A DNA stretch of 64,000 nucleotides from Sepiola atlantica (Eukaryota; Mollusca; Cephalopoda; Sepiida; Sepiolidae): contig OY744517.1 in the NCBI GenBank assembly GCA_963556195.1, positions 79,106,935 through 79,170,934 of the forward strand, given 5' to 3'. Shown here in pieces: positions 33,447-64,000 of the stretch. The position numbers were made by a program, and so were the translations under genes. The notes below the pieces were generated by a model. It worked only from the letters and a program-made list of their open reading frames with translations, did not search any database and had not been told where the DNA came from. Each line of letters begins with the position of its first letter. The first letter of the stretch is position 1.

Positions 33447-34825
33447 AAGTATACAGATAAAATCTTCTCAAATATATTTTATCAGGAGACCTCCCCTCCC
33501 CCAAAATGTCCTTGTAAATTCATTCTTTTACTCTTAGTTTTGAATACCAAATTCATTCAGCTTATTCTTAACATGTTCTATACTAGCGTTGTCTTTCGAC
33601 TTAGGTAAGTCTGGTATTAGCTAAGTTGTTCCACAAATATATTACTCTATTAGAAAAAAATTTTTTTTAATAGTATTGTAGATTTAGTTTTTGAAATCTT
33701 TCTTGCCAATAAATACTGGACATGTTGCTAGCATATTCAAAAATCACAAAGAAATAAGGGGAAAACACACACAAACACAAAAAAGTGATCAAATTCAGAG
33801 GAAAAAAAAAAAAGGAAAGAGAAAAAAAATCTTTTTTTTTTTTGATAGAACATATTTATGAAATAAATTATACAGTTTCCTATAATAGACTGCAAGCAAA
33901 CATCCAGTTTTTCATAAGGACTTTAGGGCACCCACAACGAAGACACCATGTAACTATAGAGGAAAGGGGGGCAGGGGGGATCCAGTAAAAACAATGAAAA
34001 GATGCACATGTGGCAGTCGTCTCTTTCCGTTTGCTGAATGTTAAAACCACATGTCAAACAATTAGGAATTTAAAAAAATCTTCCCGGTGCTCATTAAAGC
34101 TGTAAAATGTTGAAAAAGACTATTTTTTTTTTTTTCATTATTTTTTTTCTTTTTTTTTTTTCTTTCCGTTTTTCATTTTTTTGTCTTTTTGCTTGTTTTT
34201 CTTCAGTTTTTGTATTTTCAAAATTTTTATAATTTTATTTTTTTTCTGAAATTTAATGTACTACATCAATTGCTACTCGTTTCATACTTCATTTTTTTTT
34301 TTTTTTTGGTTTAGGTGAAATTAAAAATGCACATAGCAGTAGAAGAAAAGAGTTTGGTATTTATTTATTTTTTTTTTTTATACTTTTTTTTTTTTAAAGG
34401 GAGGTTTTTTTTTTGTTTTTTTTGTATTTTTCTTTTAGTTAAGAGTTTTTTTGTGATATTTTTTGTTTTAAATCCCACAAGAGCATCTTCAAATCTGTAG
34501 CGAACAGTTCATCATGGTTATCATGGATTCAGTGTCACAGGTCAGAGGATGATAACACAGACATACAGGGCGTATGATAAGCAAACAAACAAAGTAGAGT
34601 ATAGTAGGCAGCAAAGAAGCAGATGTAATATTTTCTCATCCACAGATGCTGACAACAAAGATTCAGTCTACAAAAAATGAAAATGACCTACAAGAATAAG
34701 TTTCACTGTGCATGAAACAAACACTAAAACCATTTTTCTGTCTTTCAAATTAGAAACATTCTTCAGCATGTGATTCAATAGCAACATCTGTTGTGACATT
34801 AAACACCCAACAAATGAATGACATA

Positions 34826-35228
34826 AACACATATACACACACATATATGTATGCATACACACACACATATATATATATATGAATATATACACACACATAT
34901 ATGTATGCATACACACACACATATATATAAATATATATACATACATACGTTATCCTGAAATGTATCTGCCAGAAATAACTCCTTTTGGTAGATTCGTTCG
35001 AAGATATTATGTATATTATACACACACAGACATATATATATATATACACACACACACACATCTACATTGTGTATGTTATTCAGAGAATGTGTATAAATAC
35101 CTGTATACATACATGCTATCACATGTATGTACATGTCAACATGCATATATGTTATGTATAAACATACATGTGTGTATACACACCAACACACAAATATATA
35201 TATATATACACATACATATATATATGTG

Positions 35229-35264
<36 letters not shown>

Positions 35265-35310
35265 GACACACATACATACACACACATACATTTACGCACA
35301 CATGCACACA
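34826..35310. repeat. CA/TA compound microsatellite
   Basis: Alternating ACACAC and ATATAT blocks with a non-repeat interruption around 34945-35015. It lies 200-700 bp downstream of the Go stop codon. The long frames here encode only low-complexity Y/I/H/C/V peptides. Confidence 0.9.
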
Positions 35311-35527
35311 CAGATATACCTTTTGTTGTCGGTTTTCTTCGGTACATGCTGTATGATGAAAGGTTATTATTTCAGCCTCATCACAAGAAGGTGATGGGAA
35401 ATAAGATTGCACATGACAGAGGGGCCCAGTCACAAGTGCCAGGAGTCTCTGTTGAATGTAAGAATCATGTGAAGGTCACAAGAGTGTATGGACAGCACAC
35501 AGCCAAGGTCACTGACCGACAGACCAA

Positions 35528-57475
<21,948 letters not shown>

Positions 57476-57535
57476 CTGTAAAAAGAAGAAAATGGTTTAA
57501 AGAACAAAATTATTTTATTTAAAAAAAAAATAATA

Positions 57536-57705
57536 TAACATCAGTGACAAATTGACATGACCACAAAATTGGTAAAAAAAACAAAACAAACAAAAAAATA
57601 ACATCAGTGACAAATTGACATGCCCACAAAATTGGTAAAAAAAACAACAAAAAAAAAAATATCAGTGACAAATTGACATGACCACAAAATTGGTAAAAAA
57701 CCCCA
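57536..57705 (+). repeat. About 60-bp tandem repeat, three units
   Basis: ATCAGTGACAAATTGACATG, CCACAAAATTGGTAAAAAA begins at 57540, 57603 and 57661, with A/C-rich linkers. It lies about 60 bp upstream (transcript sense) of the 57475 splice acceptor. Confidence 0.92.
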
Positions 57706-58071
57706 AAAAACAAACAAACTATTTTAGATTATTATCTTCTAAAAAAGATGCCTTTTGTGTCAGGGTTAGCAAAAAGGTTTATAAATCAGACACTTTTGGT
57801 TTCTGTCTGATGTGGAGTAAGCTAGTACCCCCTCCTGAGGTTGGAGAATGAGATGCTCCAAGGGAATAAATGAGAGGCAACTCTCGTCACGAGGAAGTGT
57901 GATGTTATCCAAGTCACCGTTTGAACTGTGTACGACTCTCAATATATTCTATTATATGTTACCCGACCTTTTCCCAAAAGAGGTTTAGTCAACATCATAA
58001 TACTGTCTTACATACTTATAGCATTTAATTAAGGAAATTGTAAGGAATAAACAATACAGTTTGTCTTTGTA

Positions 58072-58145
58072 TTGTCCTCATCAACATTTATATTTATATT
58101 ATGGCTTATGTGTCCTCCAGTCTTTTTCCGATGTACGGTTTATTT
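58072..58145 (+). repeat. Diverged copy of the 640-760 dispersed repeat
   Basis: TTATGTGTCCTCCAGTCTTT resembles the 21463 copy. Confidence 0.35.
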
Positions 58146-58565
58146 ATGCATGCTTGAAGGAGTCCACCTATATGCTAGGTTGTTACAACATGATCAGTAG
58201 ATCTAGTACGGATATGATTTGCATATGCAAAGGAAGTTGATTAAAGAAAAACAATATCGAAATATTGAAAAGATTTTATCTTACTACGCAAGTTTATAAA
58301 TTGACGTTAAATGTTATGCTTCACGTGATTGTTTATGCTACACGACGCATGAGTGTTTATTAATTTAAAAATAAACCAAAAAAAATCGTAAATTTGTCAG
58401 ATTTAAATATGTAAATAATCAAGATGCAGCATATTTGAATACAGGGAAAAATATTTTACTTAACGTAAATGAACTGTAAACCTGACGAAGATCGAAGGGC
58501 AAATCAGCTGAAACAGTATAAATGTTATATAGTCAAGTTGTTGGCACCAAATCGTATATATATAT

Positions 58566-58680
58566 TCCCGCTCACCCCCACCCCTCCACTTTTTCACTTA
58601 CAGCCATCCACATTATCCCTGCTCACCCCCACCCCTCCACTTTTTTCACTCAGAACCATCCACATTTATTTCATTCCATG
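58566..58680 (+). repeat. 58-bp tandem duplication
   Basis: GCTCACCCCCACCCCTCCAC, TTTTTTCACT and CCATCCACATT occur twice (58569 and 58621). Confidence 0.9.
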
Positions 58681-58886
58681 CGACTGACCTCACCAAGCCC
58701 GGACCTCGGTCCTACTGCTTCCAGTAGTGGCTACTACTTCTTCCCATCTACCCATCATATCAACCCAATATTTTTACGTACCTGCATGACATTTTTCTTA
58801 ATATTATCATCCTGAAAAAGTCTTACAAATAAAGACGAAACGTTGATGAATACATAAAAAAAACATCCTTTTTGGTTTTTCCTTTC

Positions 58887-58888
<2 letters not shown>

Positions 58889-58945
<57 letters not shown>
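58889..58945. repeat. (TA)n microsatellite
   Basis: Pure TA run directly before a Helitron-like 5' end. Confidence 0.95.
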
Positions 58946-58947
<2 letters not shown>

Positions 58948-58962
58948 TGAATATTTTTAATA

Positions 58963-59240
58963 TCTAAATGAATAAATGCAAAAGTTTTTCCATCTATCCT
59001 AACTATATTAACATCAAAACGCGTTAGGATTATTTAAATATAATGATATAAGAATGTATTGAAATACCCTATGTATAGGCATCTCCAACTCACGCAAACA
59101 AATCTCGATCTTGCTCATTTGCATATTTATTTATTTTTAAGTTTTTAATAAATTAATATTCTGTAATATACCTTTCTACTTTGTATTGTCAAATTTTCTT
59201 CTACATAAGCAATCGTTTTATCGATAGTACTATTATTATA
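58963..59240 (+). mobile_element. Helitron-like element, copy 2, 5' part
   Basis: Starts TCTAAATGAATAAATGCAAA after TA and continues with CTATCCTAACTATATTAACA, TCAAAACGCGTTAG; shares CATTTGCATATTTATTTATT with copy 3. I could not place its 3' end. Confidence 0.5.
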
Positions 59241-59372
59241 GTTATAAATAAAATAAGATAAAGAGATTTTATTAAAAAAATGATAGCGGTTAAAAACTTA
59301 TTTAGAATTTCATTTTCAAGGGAGATAATTTACTTCCGGCTTTAGTAAAGTGTCAAATATCGCTGAGATTTC

Positions 59373-59414
59373 GAACAGATACTACACTTTGATCTTAGCC
59401 AAAAGGCGTACGTA
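59373..59414 (-). mobile_element. Isolated U2-like head
   Basis: Minus strand: CGCCTTTTGGCTAAGATCAA, AGTGTAGTATCTGTTCG, the best head match in the window to the U2 5' domain. No SINE body follows that I recognise. Confidence 0.75.
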
Positions 59415-59514
59415 CGGAACCATTAAAAATATTTTTTTGTGACTAGCCATTTTTAAATAAAAAAATAAAAAATAAAAGAAATTGATTAAATTGGAATATT
59501 TTTAATGGGCGGTA

Positions 59515-59820
59515 TAGTGTAGTATCGGTTCTGTTGTCATAAGATTGTCCTCTCAGAAATTACCTCCTCCGTTTTTAAGGGTGTGTAGAGGGGAATTATC
59601 CCAGAATGAAAATCCCCAAGACTCGATTTAGTCAAAATATCTTTTAAGAGGGGGGGGGGGTAGTGTAGTGTAGTATTGATTCTCTTCTAAAAAGACCGTC
59701 CACGCAAGAATGACTTCTTCCTTTTTGGGTGGAGGGAAGTTGTGTTCGTGCATCATGATATTATAGTTTGTCAGGGGGGTTGGGGTCAATGCAGTATATG
59801 TTCGTTCACCATAATACTAG
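59515..59820 (+). repeat. Array of shortened U2-SINE units
   Basis: Units with GTGTAGTATCGGTTCTGTTG (59517), GTGTAGTATTGATTCTCTTC (59667) and CAGTATATGTTCGTTC (59791), each preceded or followed by a G-rich block and an ATTACCTCC- or GACTTCTTCC-type segment, as at 13874-14130. Confidence 0.65.
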
Positions 59821-59905
59821 CTAAGGAAGAACGATAACTCAAGTTTATAATAAACATGTATTTTTTAACTAGAAAATTATGAAAGTTATCATTCTTCCTT
59901 AGCCA
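59819..59905. repeat. Hairpin, 22-bp arms
   Basis: GCTAAGGAAGAACGATAACT pairs with AGTTATCATTCTTCCTTAGC, one mismatch, around a loop of about 40 bp. Confidence 0.85.
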
Positions 59906-60091
59906 GCATATTCATCTTTGTTTATAAAGATGGCGACTATATTTTTCCAGTCAATTTTCATTTAAGCGTTTCACGTGGACAATGAAACTTGCCATTGTTT
60001 TTAATGTTATCTAAATAAATAAATGCAAACGTTTTTTCCACCTATTCTAACTATATTGACATTAAAACGGTCTATGCTTATTTAATTCTCT

Positions 60092-60335
60092 GTAGTATAT
60101 TTTCATTCATCATGATACATTTCTCCCAGGCATTACCTCCTCTTCGAGGGGGGGCCGTACAGTATACATTTGTTTCTCAAGAAATCCTCAGGATTACCAG
60201 TTTTGTGTGTGAGGGGAGTTAGTGTACTATCTATTCTGTTGTCATGGTATCATCCTCCCAGGCATTAACTCCTCCTTTAGGGGAGGGGTGGGGGTCAGTG
60301 TATGTAGTTCGTTCATCATGATATCCTCTCAGCCT
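60092..60335 (+). repeat. Shortened U2-SINE units inside the Helitron-like element
   Basis: CTGTAGTATATTTTCATTCA, CTCCCAGGCATTACCTCCTC, then GTGTACTATCTATTCTGTTG, TCATGGTATCATCCTCCCAG, GCATTAACTCCTCC. At least three units, period 70-80 bp. Confidence 0.65.
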
Positions 60336-60474
60336 CTCATTTGCATATTTATTTATTTTTAAATTTCCAATGAATTAATATTTTCTAATCTGTTAATAAT
60401 TAAATACATACGTTTATTATTTTTTTAATAAATGTGTTGTGGTTGTTGTTCCTATTCTATTTACTTCCTCCTAC

Positions 60475-60663
60475 GAGAGCAGAGTTAGGCACAATGTCAA
60501 TATTTAATGTGGGGTGAATCCAGCTCCCCCAAAATGAGCACTCTAAATTAGAACAAAAATTTCAATTGCCTCGGTCTAGAAGGATTTCTCCTTCACTGAC
60601 AGAGAACATAAAAACTAAGTGCAGATACTACATTTTGCTCCTAGCCAAAAGGCCGAGGAGTTA
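60475..60663 (-). mobile_element. U2-headed SINE, body type B
   Basis: Minus strand starts CTCCTCGGCCTTTTGGCTAG, GAGCAAAATGTAGTATCTGC, close to U2 from its 5' domain, then GTCAGTGAAGGAGAAATCCT, TCTAGACCGAGGCAATT and TTGTGCCTAACTCTGCTCTC. Near full length; same type as 9063-9247. Confidence 0.8.
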
Positions 60664-61283
60664 ACATGTTGGTAGTGATGATGATGATGATGATGATGAT
60701 GATTATTTGTCATAGAAAAGAAATAAACCTCCTCTAATCTTTCTAAATTACAAAAAAAAAGTATTTTTCTTTAATATTCTTTACGTATTTTTCTTTCTTT
60801 TATAATAAAGGTGAAAAGTACAACGAACCCATTCCGAATTACTCAGTAATATAAAATTGGAGTATTTGACCAATCGACGTTCCACCCTTATGTTTATTCA
60901 TTTCATTATATAACCAGTTTTAATGGAGAATTCATTTTCATTTTTATGCTGAAACAAAATAAAATTTATCGACGTTGAATATCTTAAAGACCATATCAAC
61001 TGACCTTTTTGGTGTTTTTTCCTAAAAAACAAACAAAATTTGACAGTATATTTCCCCCCATATTGGAATATATCAAATAACACTACGACAATCATCATTT
61101 TTTAAAAATTTCCTCTAAATTACCAAAATGTCAAATGAAAATTACTTATTTGGTTTCTATAAAGAAGACTACAGCATCAGTAATTGCTGCCCAGAGGGCA
61201 GATAGTTTTTGCTAGTATATATATATATATATAAAATTTTAAAAACTATTTTAAATTCAATATAATTTCCCCTACTATAAGTG

Positions 61284-61375
61284 GCAGATTTGATAGCTCA
61301 GTTGGTAGAGCACTAGACACTAATCACTAGAATATCTGGGTTTCGAATCTCACTGTGCCTCGCCACACTGGTGTC
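61284..61375 (+). mobile_element. tRNA-derived SINE head
   Basis: GATAGCTCAGTTGGTAGAGC is a perfect-looking A box and TGGGTTTCGAATCTC a B box. The acceptor arms (GTGGCAGATT / CACTGTGCC) pair poorly and the sequence continues into a SINE-like tail, so it is not called a tRNA gene. Confidence 0.65.
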
Positions 61376-61497
61376 TTTTCTTTCCTTTTTCTTTCCATTC
61401 TATTTCGTACTCAGACATACACATTATTGAATGAGACTTACACTTCAATTACTTCTTTCCATGAATAAATTTATGTAATGTTTAAAGATGACAGGAG

Positions 61498-61545
61498 GCC
61501 ATCCTCTCATGAATTACCTCCTCCTTTCAGAAGGAGGATGGGTAT
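61498..61545 (+). mobile_element. U2-SINE body fragment
   Basis: CATCCTCTCATGAATTACCT, CCTCCTTTC and TATTGCCTGA match the central SINE body. It abuts the retrotransposon tail. Confidence 0.45.
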
Positions 61546-63590
61546 ATTGCCTGATGCCTGATGCATTTTCATACATGAGGGAGTGTAGGCAGTCAGGACA
61601 TATTGGTTGTTCTTCTTTAAGCAAGTAAGAATGCCCTTTGTATGACCTATGTAAAGTCTCGACACTACTAATTTTTCCGGTTCTTGTTGCTTAAAAGTAC
61701 GAAAAAAAATTTTTTTGTCTTTTCCTGAGAGAGAGTTAATTAAGGGGCAGTAACTGTGAATTGTAATTTTGAGCCAGATTTTGTCTTTAATATCTAACAA
61801 CTTTGATTTTGTATTAAATTGCGATCATGGATCTGAACTTGTTCCAGTTTGAAGACCTACTTTATTTTACTTCCGAAAAAGCTAAACAGATCGATTTCTT
61901 GCAAGCCCATGGCTTATTTCTGGCGAAGAAACCTGCAGTTGTGGGCATAACATGCGACTTGTGCCATCAACAGTGAAAACTGATGAATTTCTTTGGCGTT
62001 GCACGAGTGGTTACTGTGCAAGTATAACGTTGATTAGACGGAACTCGCTGAATTTCGTTCAGTGATTTCATTCACTACAAAATTCAAATTTAAACAAAAT
62101 AAATTCTTAAATTTTCCATTACTGTATTCTTTTACATTCATTTATTAATAATTAATTTCCAGTTAATTCCTTTCGATGTAATAACAGTTGAATAGAGTTA
62201 CTGCCCCTTAATTAACTCTCTCTCAGAAAAAGACAAAAAAAATTTTTTCTCGTACTTTTAAGCAACAAGAACCGTTTTTCCTTTTCGTTTTTTACTGGAG
62301 TTTTGTTTCCATTCTCCTAATGTAGGTTCAATTATTAGGAGTTTATGTTTATTGCTGCTCCAGTGATGTTGTCTTTGTCATCATGACAGATCTGGCTACT
62401 TTATATCAACCTGGCCGTTTCTACTAATTCTTGTATGGCTTGGAATCCAATATAACAATATTTGATTATCATTTGATATAATTTCTAATTTGCATAAAAA
62501 GTTTTATCCAAATTTCTTGATTTCTAATGATGCCAACACCAACAGTGAATCAGGAAAAATTAATTTTTAACTTTGAAACGAGATCGAGTGCTATATCCAC
62601 TGTGCATGTTTCCACATTGCAAATGGAGGTATCATTCGGAAGATGTTTTTAATTATTTATTTTAATTTATTATATAATGCAGCACATCCTGTTGTTTTTT
62701 CCTGCTTGGATCCATCTGTGAAGATGTACGAATGTTTGGCAGATTTATTTTTTTAACTTTCTCCAATTACTCTTGGAAAATTAGAAGATGTGTTTTTGTT
62801 TTGTGGAATTTGCTTAAAATTATTTTTGGAGTCCTTATGGTATGATTTTTTAAGCCTAGTTTTGATTTTTCATTGATTGCTTCTATCCGAAAGCGAACAA
62901 GTTTTATAGCCTTTTCATTCCATCAAAATAATTCACTATATTTTGGATGGAATGTACTGTCATATGCAGGATTGGCATGATTTTAATTTGACATAATATC
63001 GGAGAACTAATTTATCACTTCTAATATTTGCAGGTGCTTTGTCAGCCTTTGCATAAAAACTCAATTGGGGATGTTCTAAAGGCCCCGAGTACTAATCTAC
63101 GGCGTCCATGGTAGATTGGTTTAAGTTTTTTTAGTTAGATCTTTTTTGTTGATTGGTATATAAAATTACCATAATCCAGTTTTGATCTAACCAGTGACCT
63201 CTACAATTTTAGTAATGTTTCAATCTGCTCCATAATCTGTGCGGGCTATTACATGTATATGTTGTAATGTTCTATTACATTGGGAGTGGGTAATAAAAGT
63301 TAATTTTATACCAAATATTATCCCCAAAATGTGTATTCGTCTGAAACTGGAATTTTGTGTGAAACTTGAAAGTTTCACACAACGACTATTGCCCAATTTT
63401 CTCTTATGAGAAAAATGGATATATTTGGTTTTTGCTTTAGAAAATCTAAAACCATTTCTGTAGACCATTTGTTTATTTTTATTTTTTTAAGCATTGTTGT
63501 AGTTTGCGCTCAATGGTGTGTATATATTTTGAATCTAGTAAAGATGTGTGTCCAGGCATCAGTTTTCAACGTTGACCTCCTCGCATAGCC
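61546..63590 (-). mobile_element. RT-RNase H non-LTR retrotransposon relic (Jockey/I-like), split by a Merlin-like insertion
   Basis: Minus strand, in order: LQQCLKK and NGFRFSKAKTKYIHFSHKRK (RT palm end, 63300-63470), IHILGIIFGIKLTF, then the RNase H motif FTDGSK at 62722-62705, LLIIEPTLGEWKQNSSKKRK at about 62300, then after the insertion EKLVVSRLYIGHTKGILTC and, in another frame, QPICPDCLHSLMYEN. The RLRIGHT...C--C tail is typical of RNase H-bearing Jockey/I-type elements. Frameshifts and stops throughout. Confidence 0.8.
61679..62273 (+). mobile_element. Merlin-like (ISXO2-type) DNA transposon remnant
   Basis: 595 bp with terminal inverted repeats of about 77 bp starting GGTTCTTGTTGCTTAAAAGT, flanked by ATTTTTCC (61671-61678) and GTTTTTCC (62274-62281), an 8-bp duplication with one change. 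The interior encodes MDLNLFQFEDLLYF, FLQAHGLFLAKKP and, after a frameshift, CGHNMRLVPSTVKTDEFLWR followed by C: the N-terminal zinc-binding part of ISXO2-like transposases, which move Merlin elements with 8-9-bp duplications. The catalytic core is absent. Confidence 0.85.
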
Positions 63591-63599
63591 AATGACATT

Positions 63600-64000
63600 A
63601 ACAGGTTATCCGAGATGTTTTACTTAGTTTGCATATCTGTAGCATTACAAGTTGATTTTTTCTTTTTAACTAATTGTTATTTGATCAACTTGAGTGAATA
63701 GAGCTGCGTAAAATAGGCTCAAAACCGTTTAAATTATGCAAATAGCATCAGTGATTCAAGTTATAACAATTTAAAGTGCTGAAATTTGTGTTTTTCATTG
63801 GATATTTTTCTTTAATAATCCTTTTAAAAAATAGGCCAAAATATGGACCTCATCATTTCAAGAAATTTGGTAATTTTACCGCCATTTATATATTCAGTAA
63901 TTTTTCCGCCATTTATTTATTTTTGAAGCTATTCTTATGAAACTTGGTATTCTTATGTAAAATTATGTGCTTTTTCCAATTATGGAGTCAGATTCTATTT
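63600..64000. other. Nothing recognised at right edge
   Basis: AT-rich; includes a short near-repeat TTTACCGCCATTTAT / TTTCCGCCATTTATT at 63877 and 63903. No exon of the G-protein gene is visible here. Confidence 0.5.

Larger units (their letters stand above)
22690..35527 (-). other. Possible very long 3' UTR or 3' flank of Go alpha
   Basis: 12.8 kb directly downstream of the stop codon. Unlike the flanks, it has no recognisable SINE head or LINE coding sequence. It is rich in A and T runs, G runs (22924, 24906, 26945), CA/TA microsatellite and hairpins. On the minus strand an AATAAA lies at 22711-22706, followed by a GT-rich stretch (GTTGTGTGGCTTTGTTTGT), a plausible cleavage context, but other AATAAA hexamers occur upstream. 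Long neuronal 3' UTRs are common in animals. Transcription of this region is inference, not shown by the sequence. Confidence 0.3.
60010..61215 (+). mobile_element. Helitron-like non-autonomous element, copy 3
   Basis: Starts TCTAAATAAATAAATGCAAA after an A. Ends with the hairpin CTGCCC-AGA-GGGCAG (61187-61201), ten nt, then CTAG and T. That is the textbook Helitron 3' end. 1.2 kb if both ends belong together; it contains U2-derived repeats (60092-60335, 60475-60663), apparently later insertions. No Rep/helicase. Confidence 0.55.

Noticed and set aside
61284..61375. Functional tRNA gene
   Set aside because: A and B boxes are good, but the acceptor stem does not pair and a SINE-like tail follows.
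57476..64000. Further upstream Go alpha exons
   Set aside because: I looked for the P-loop GAGESGKST and the helical-domain exon on the minus strand and found neither; they should lie beyond 64000.

Overview
The window is animal nuclear DNA: AT-rich, full of microsatellites and homopolymer runs, with one multi-exon host gene and a dense layer of decayed mobile elements. The only host gene recognised is a heterotrimeric G-protein alpha subunit of the Go class, on the minus strand. Its last four coding exons (57347-57475, 55781-55910, 43274-43427, 35528-35715) give residues 155-354 of a protein predicted at 354 residues; the N-terminal exons lie beyond the right edge. The protein, the long introns and the repeat mix (tRNA-derived SINEs, one ending in an ATG-repeat tail, plus CR1-like and RTE-like LINEs) suggest a mollusc, probably a cephalopod. 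That species assignment is an inference.

Layout. 1-8.7 kb: a 99-bp minisatellite at the left edge, then broken non-LTR retrotransposon tails (several ending in the same 3' sequence), tRNA-derived SINE pieces and AT satellites. 8.7-22.7 kb: U2-snRNA-headed SINEs, foldback elements at about 10.9, 14.8, 15.4 and 16.8 kb, a 162-bp tandem repeat with a (GGAC)n block, a 24-unit 21-bp satellite and a reverse-transcriptase relic. 22.7-35.5 kb: a homopolymer-rich stretch directly downstream of the Go stop codon with no recognised SINE or LINE coding sequence. It may be a very long 3' UTR and it holds a hairpin and a 1.4-kb element with terminal inverted repeats. 35.7-57.5 kb: Go introns, carrying an RTE relic, a hAT-type element with a perfect 8-bp target duplication, a Tc1/mariner-type MITE, a dead mariner, a U2-headed SINE and a 420-bp foldback element. 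57.5-64 kb: the intron upstream of the first exon seen, with Helitron-like elements, more U2-derived repeats and a reverse-transcriptase/RNase H retrotransposon split by a Merlin-like transposon.

No complete mobile-element protein survives; every transposase or reverse transcriptase seen is truncated or frameshifted. The most distinctive feature is a repeat family whose 5' end is the 5' end of U2 snRNA, including the branch-point recognition region. It is present as SINE copies (one with a perfect 15-bp target-site duplication), with two different bodies, and as tandem arrays of a shortened unit. The second theme is the number of long inverted repeats inside, or just downstream of, a neuronal-type G-protein gene, where transcription would produce double-stranded RNA.
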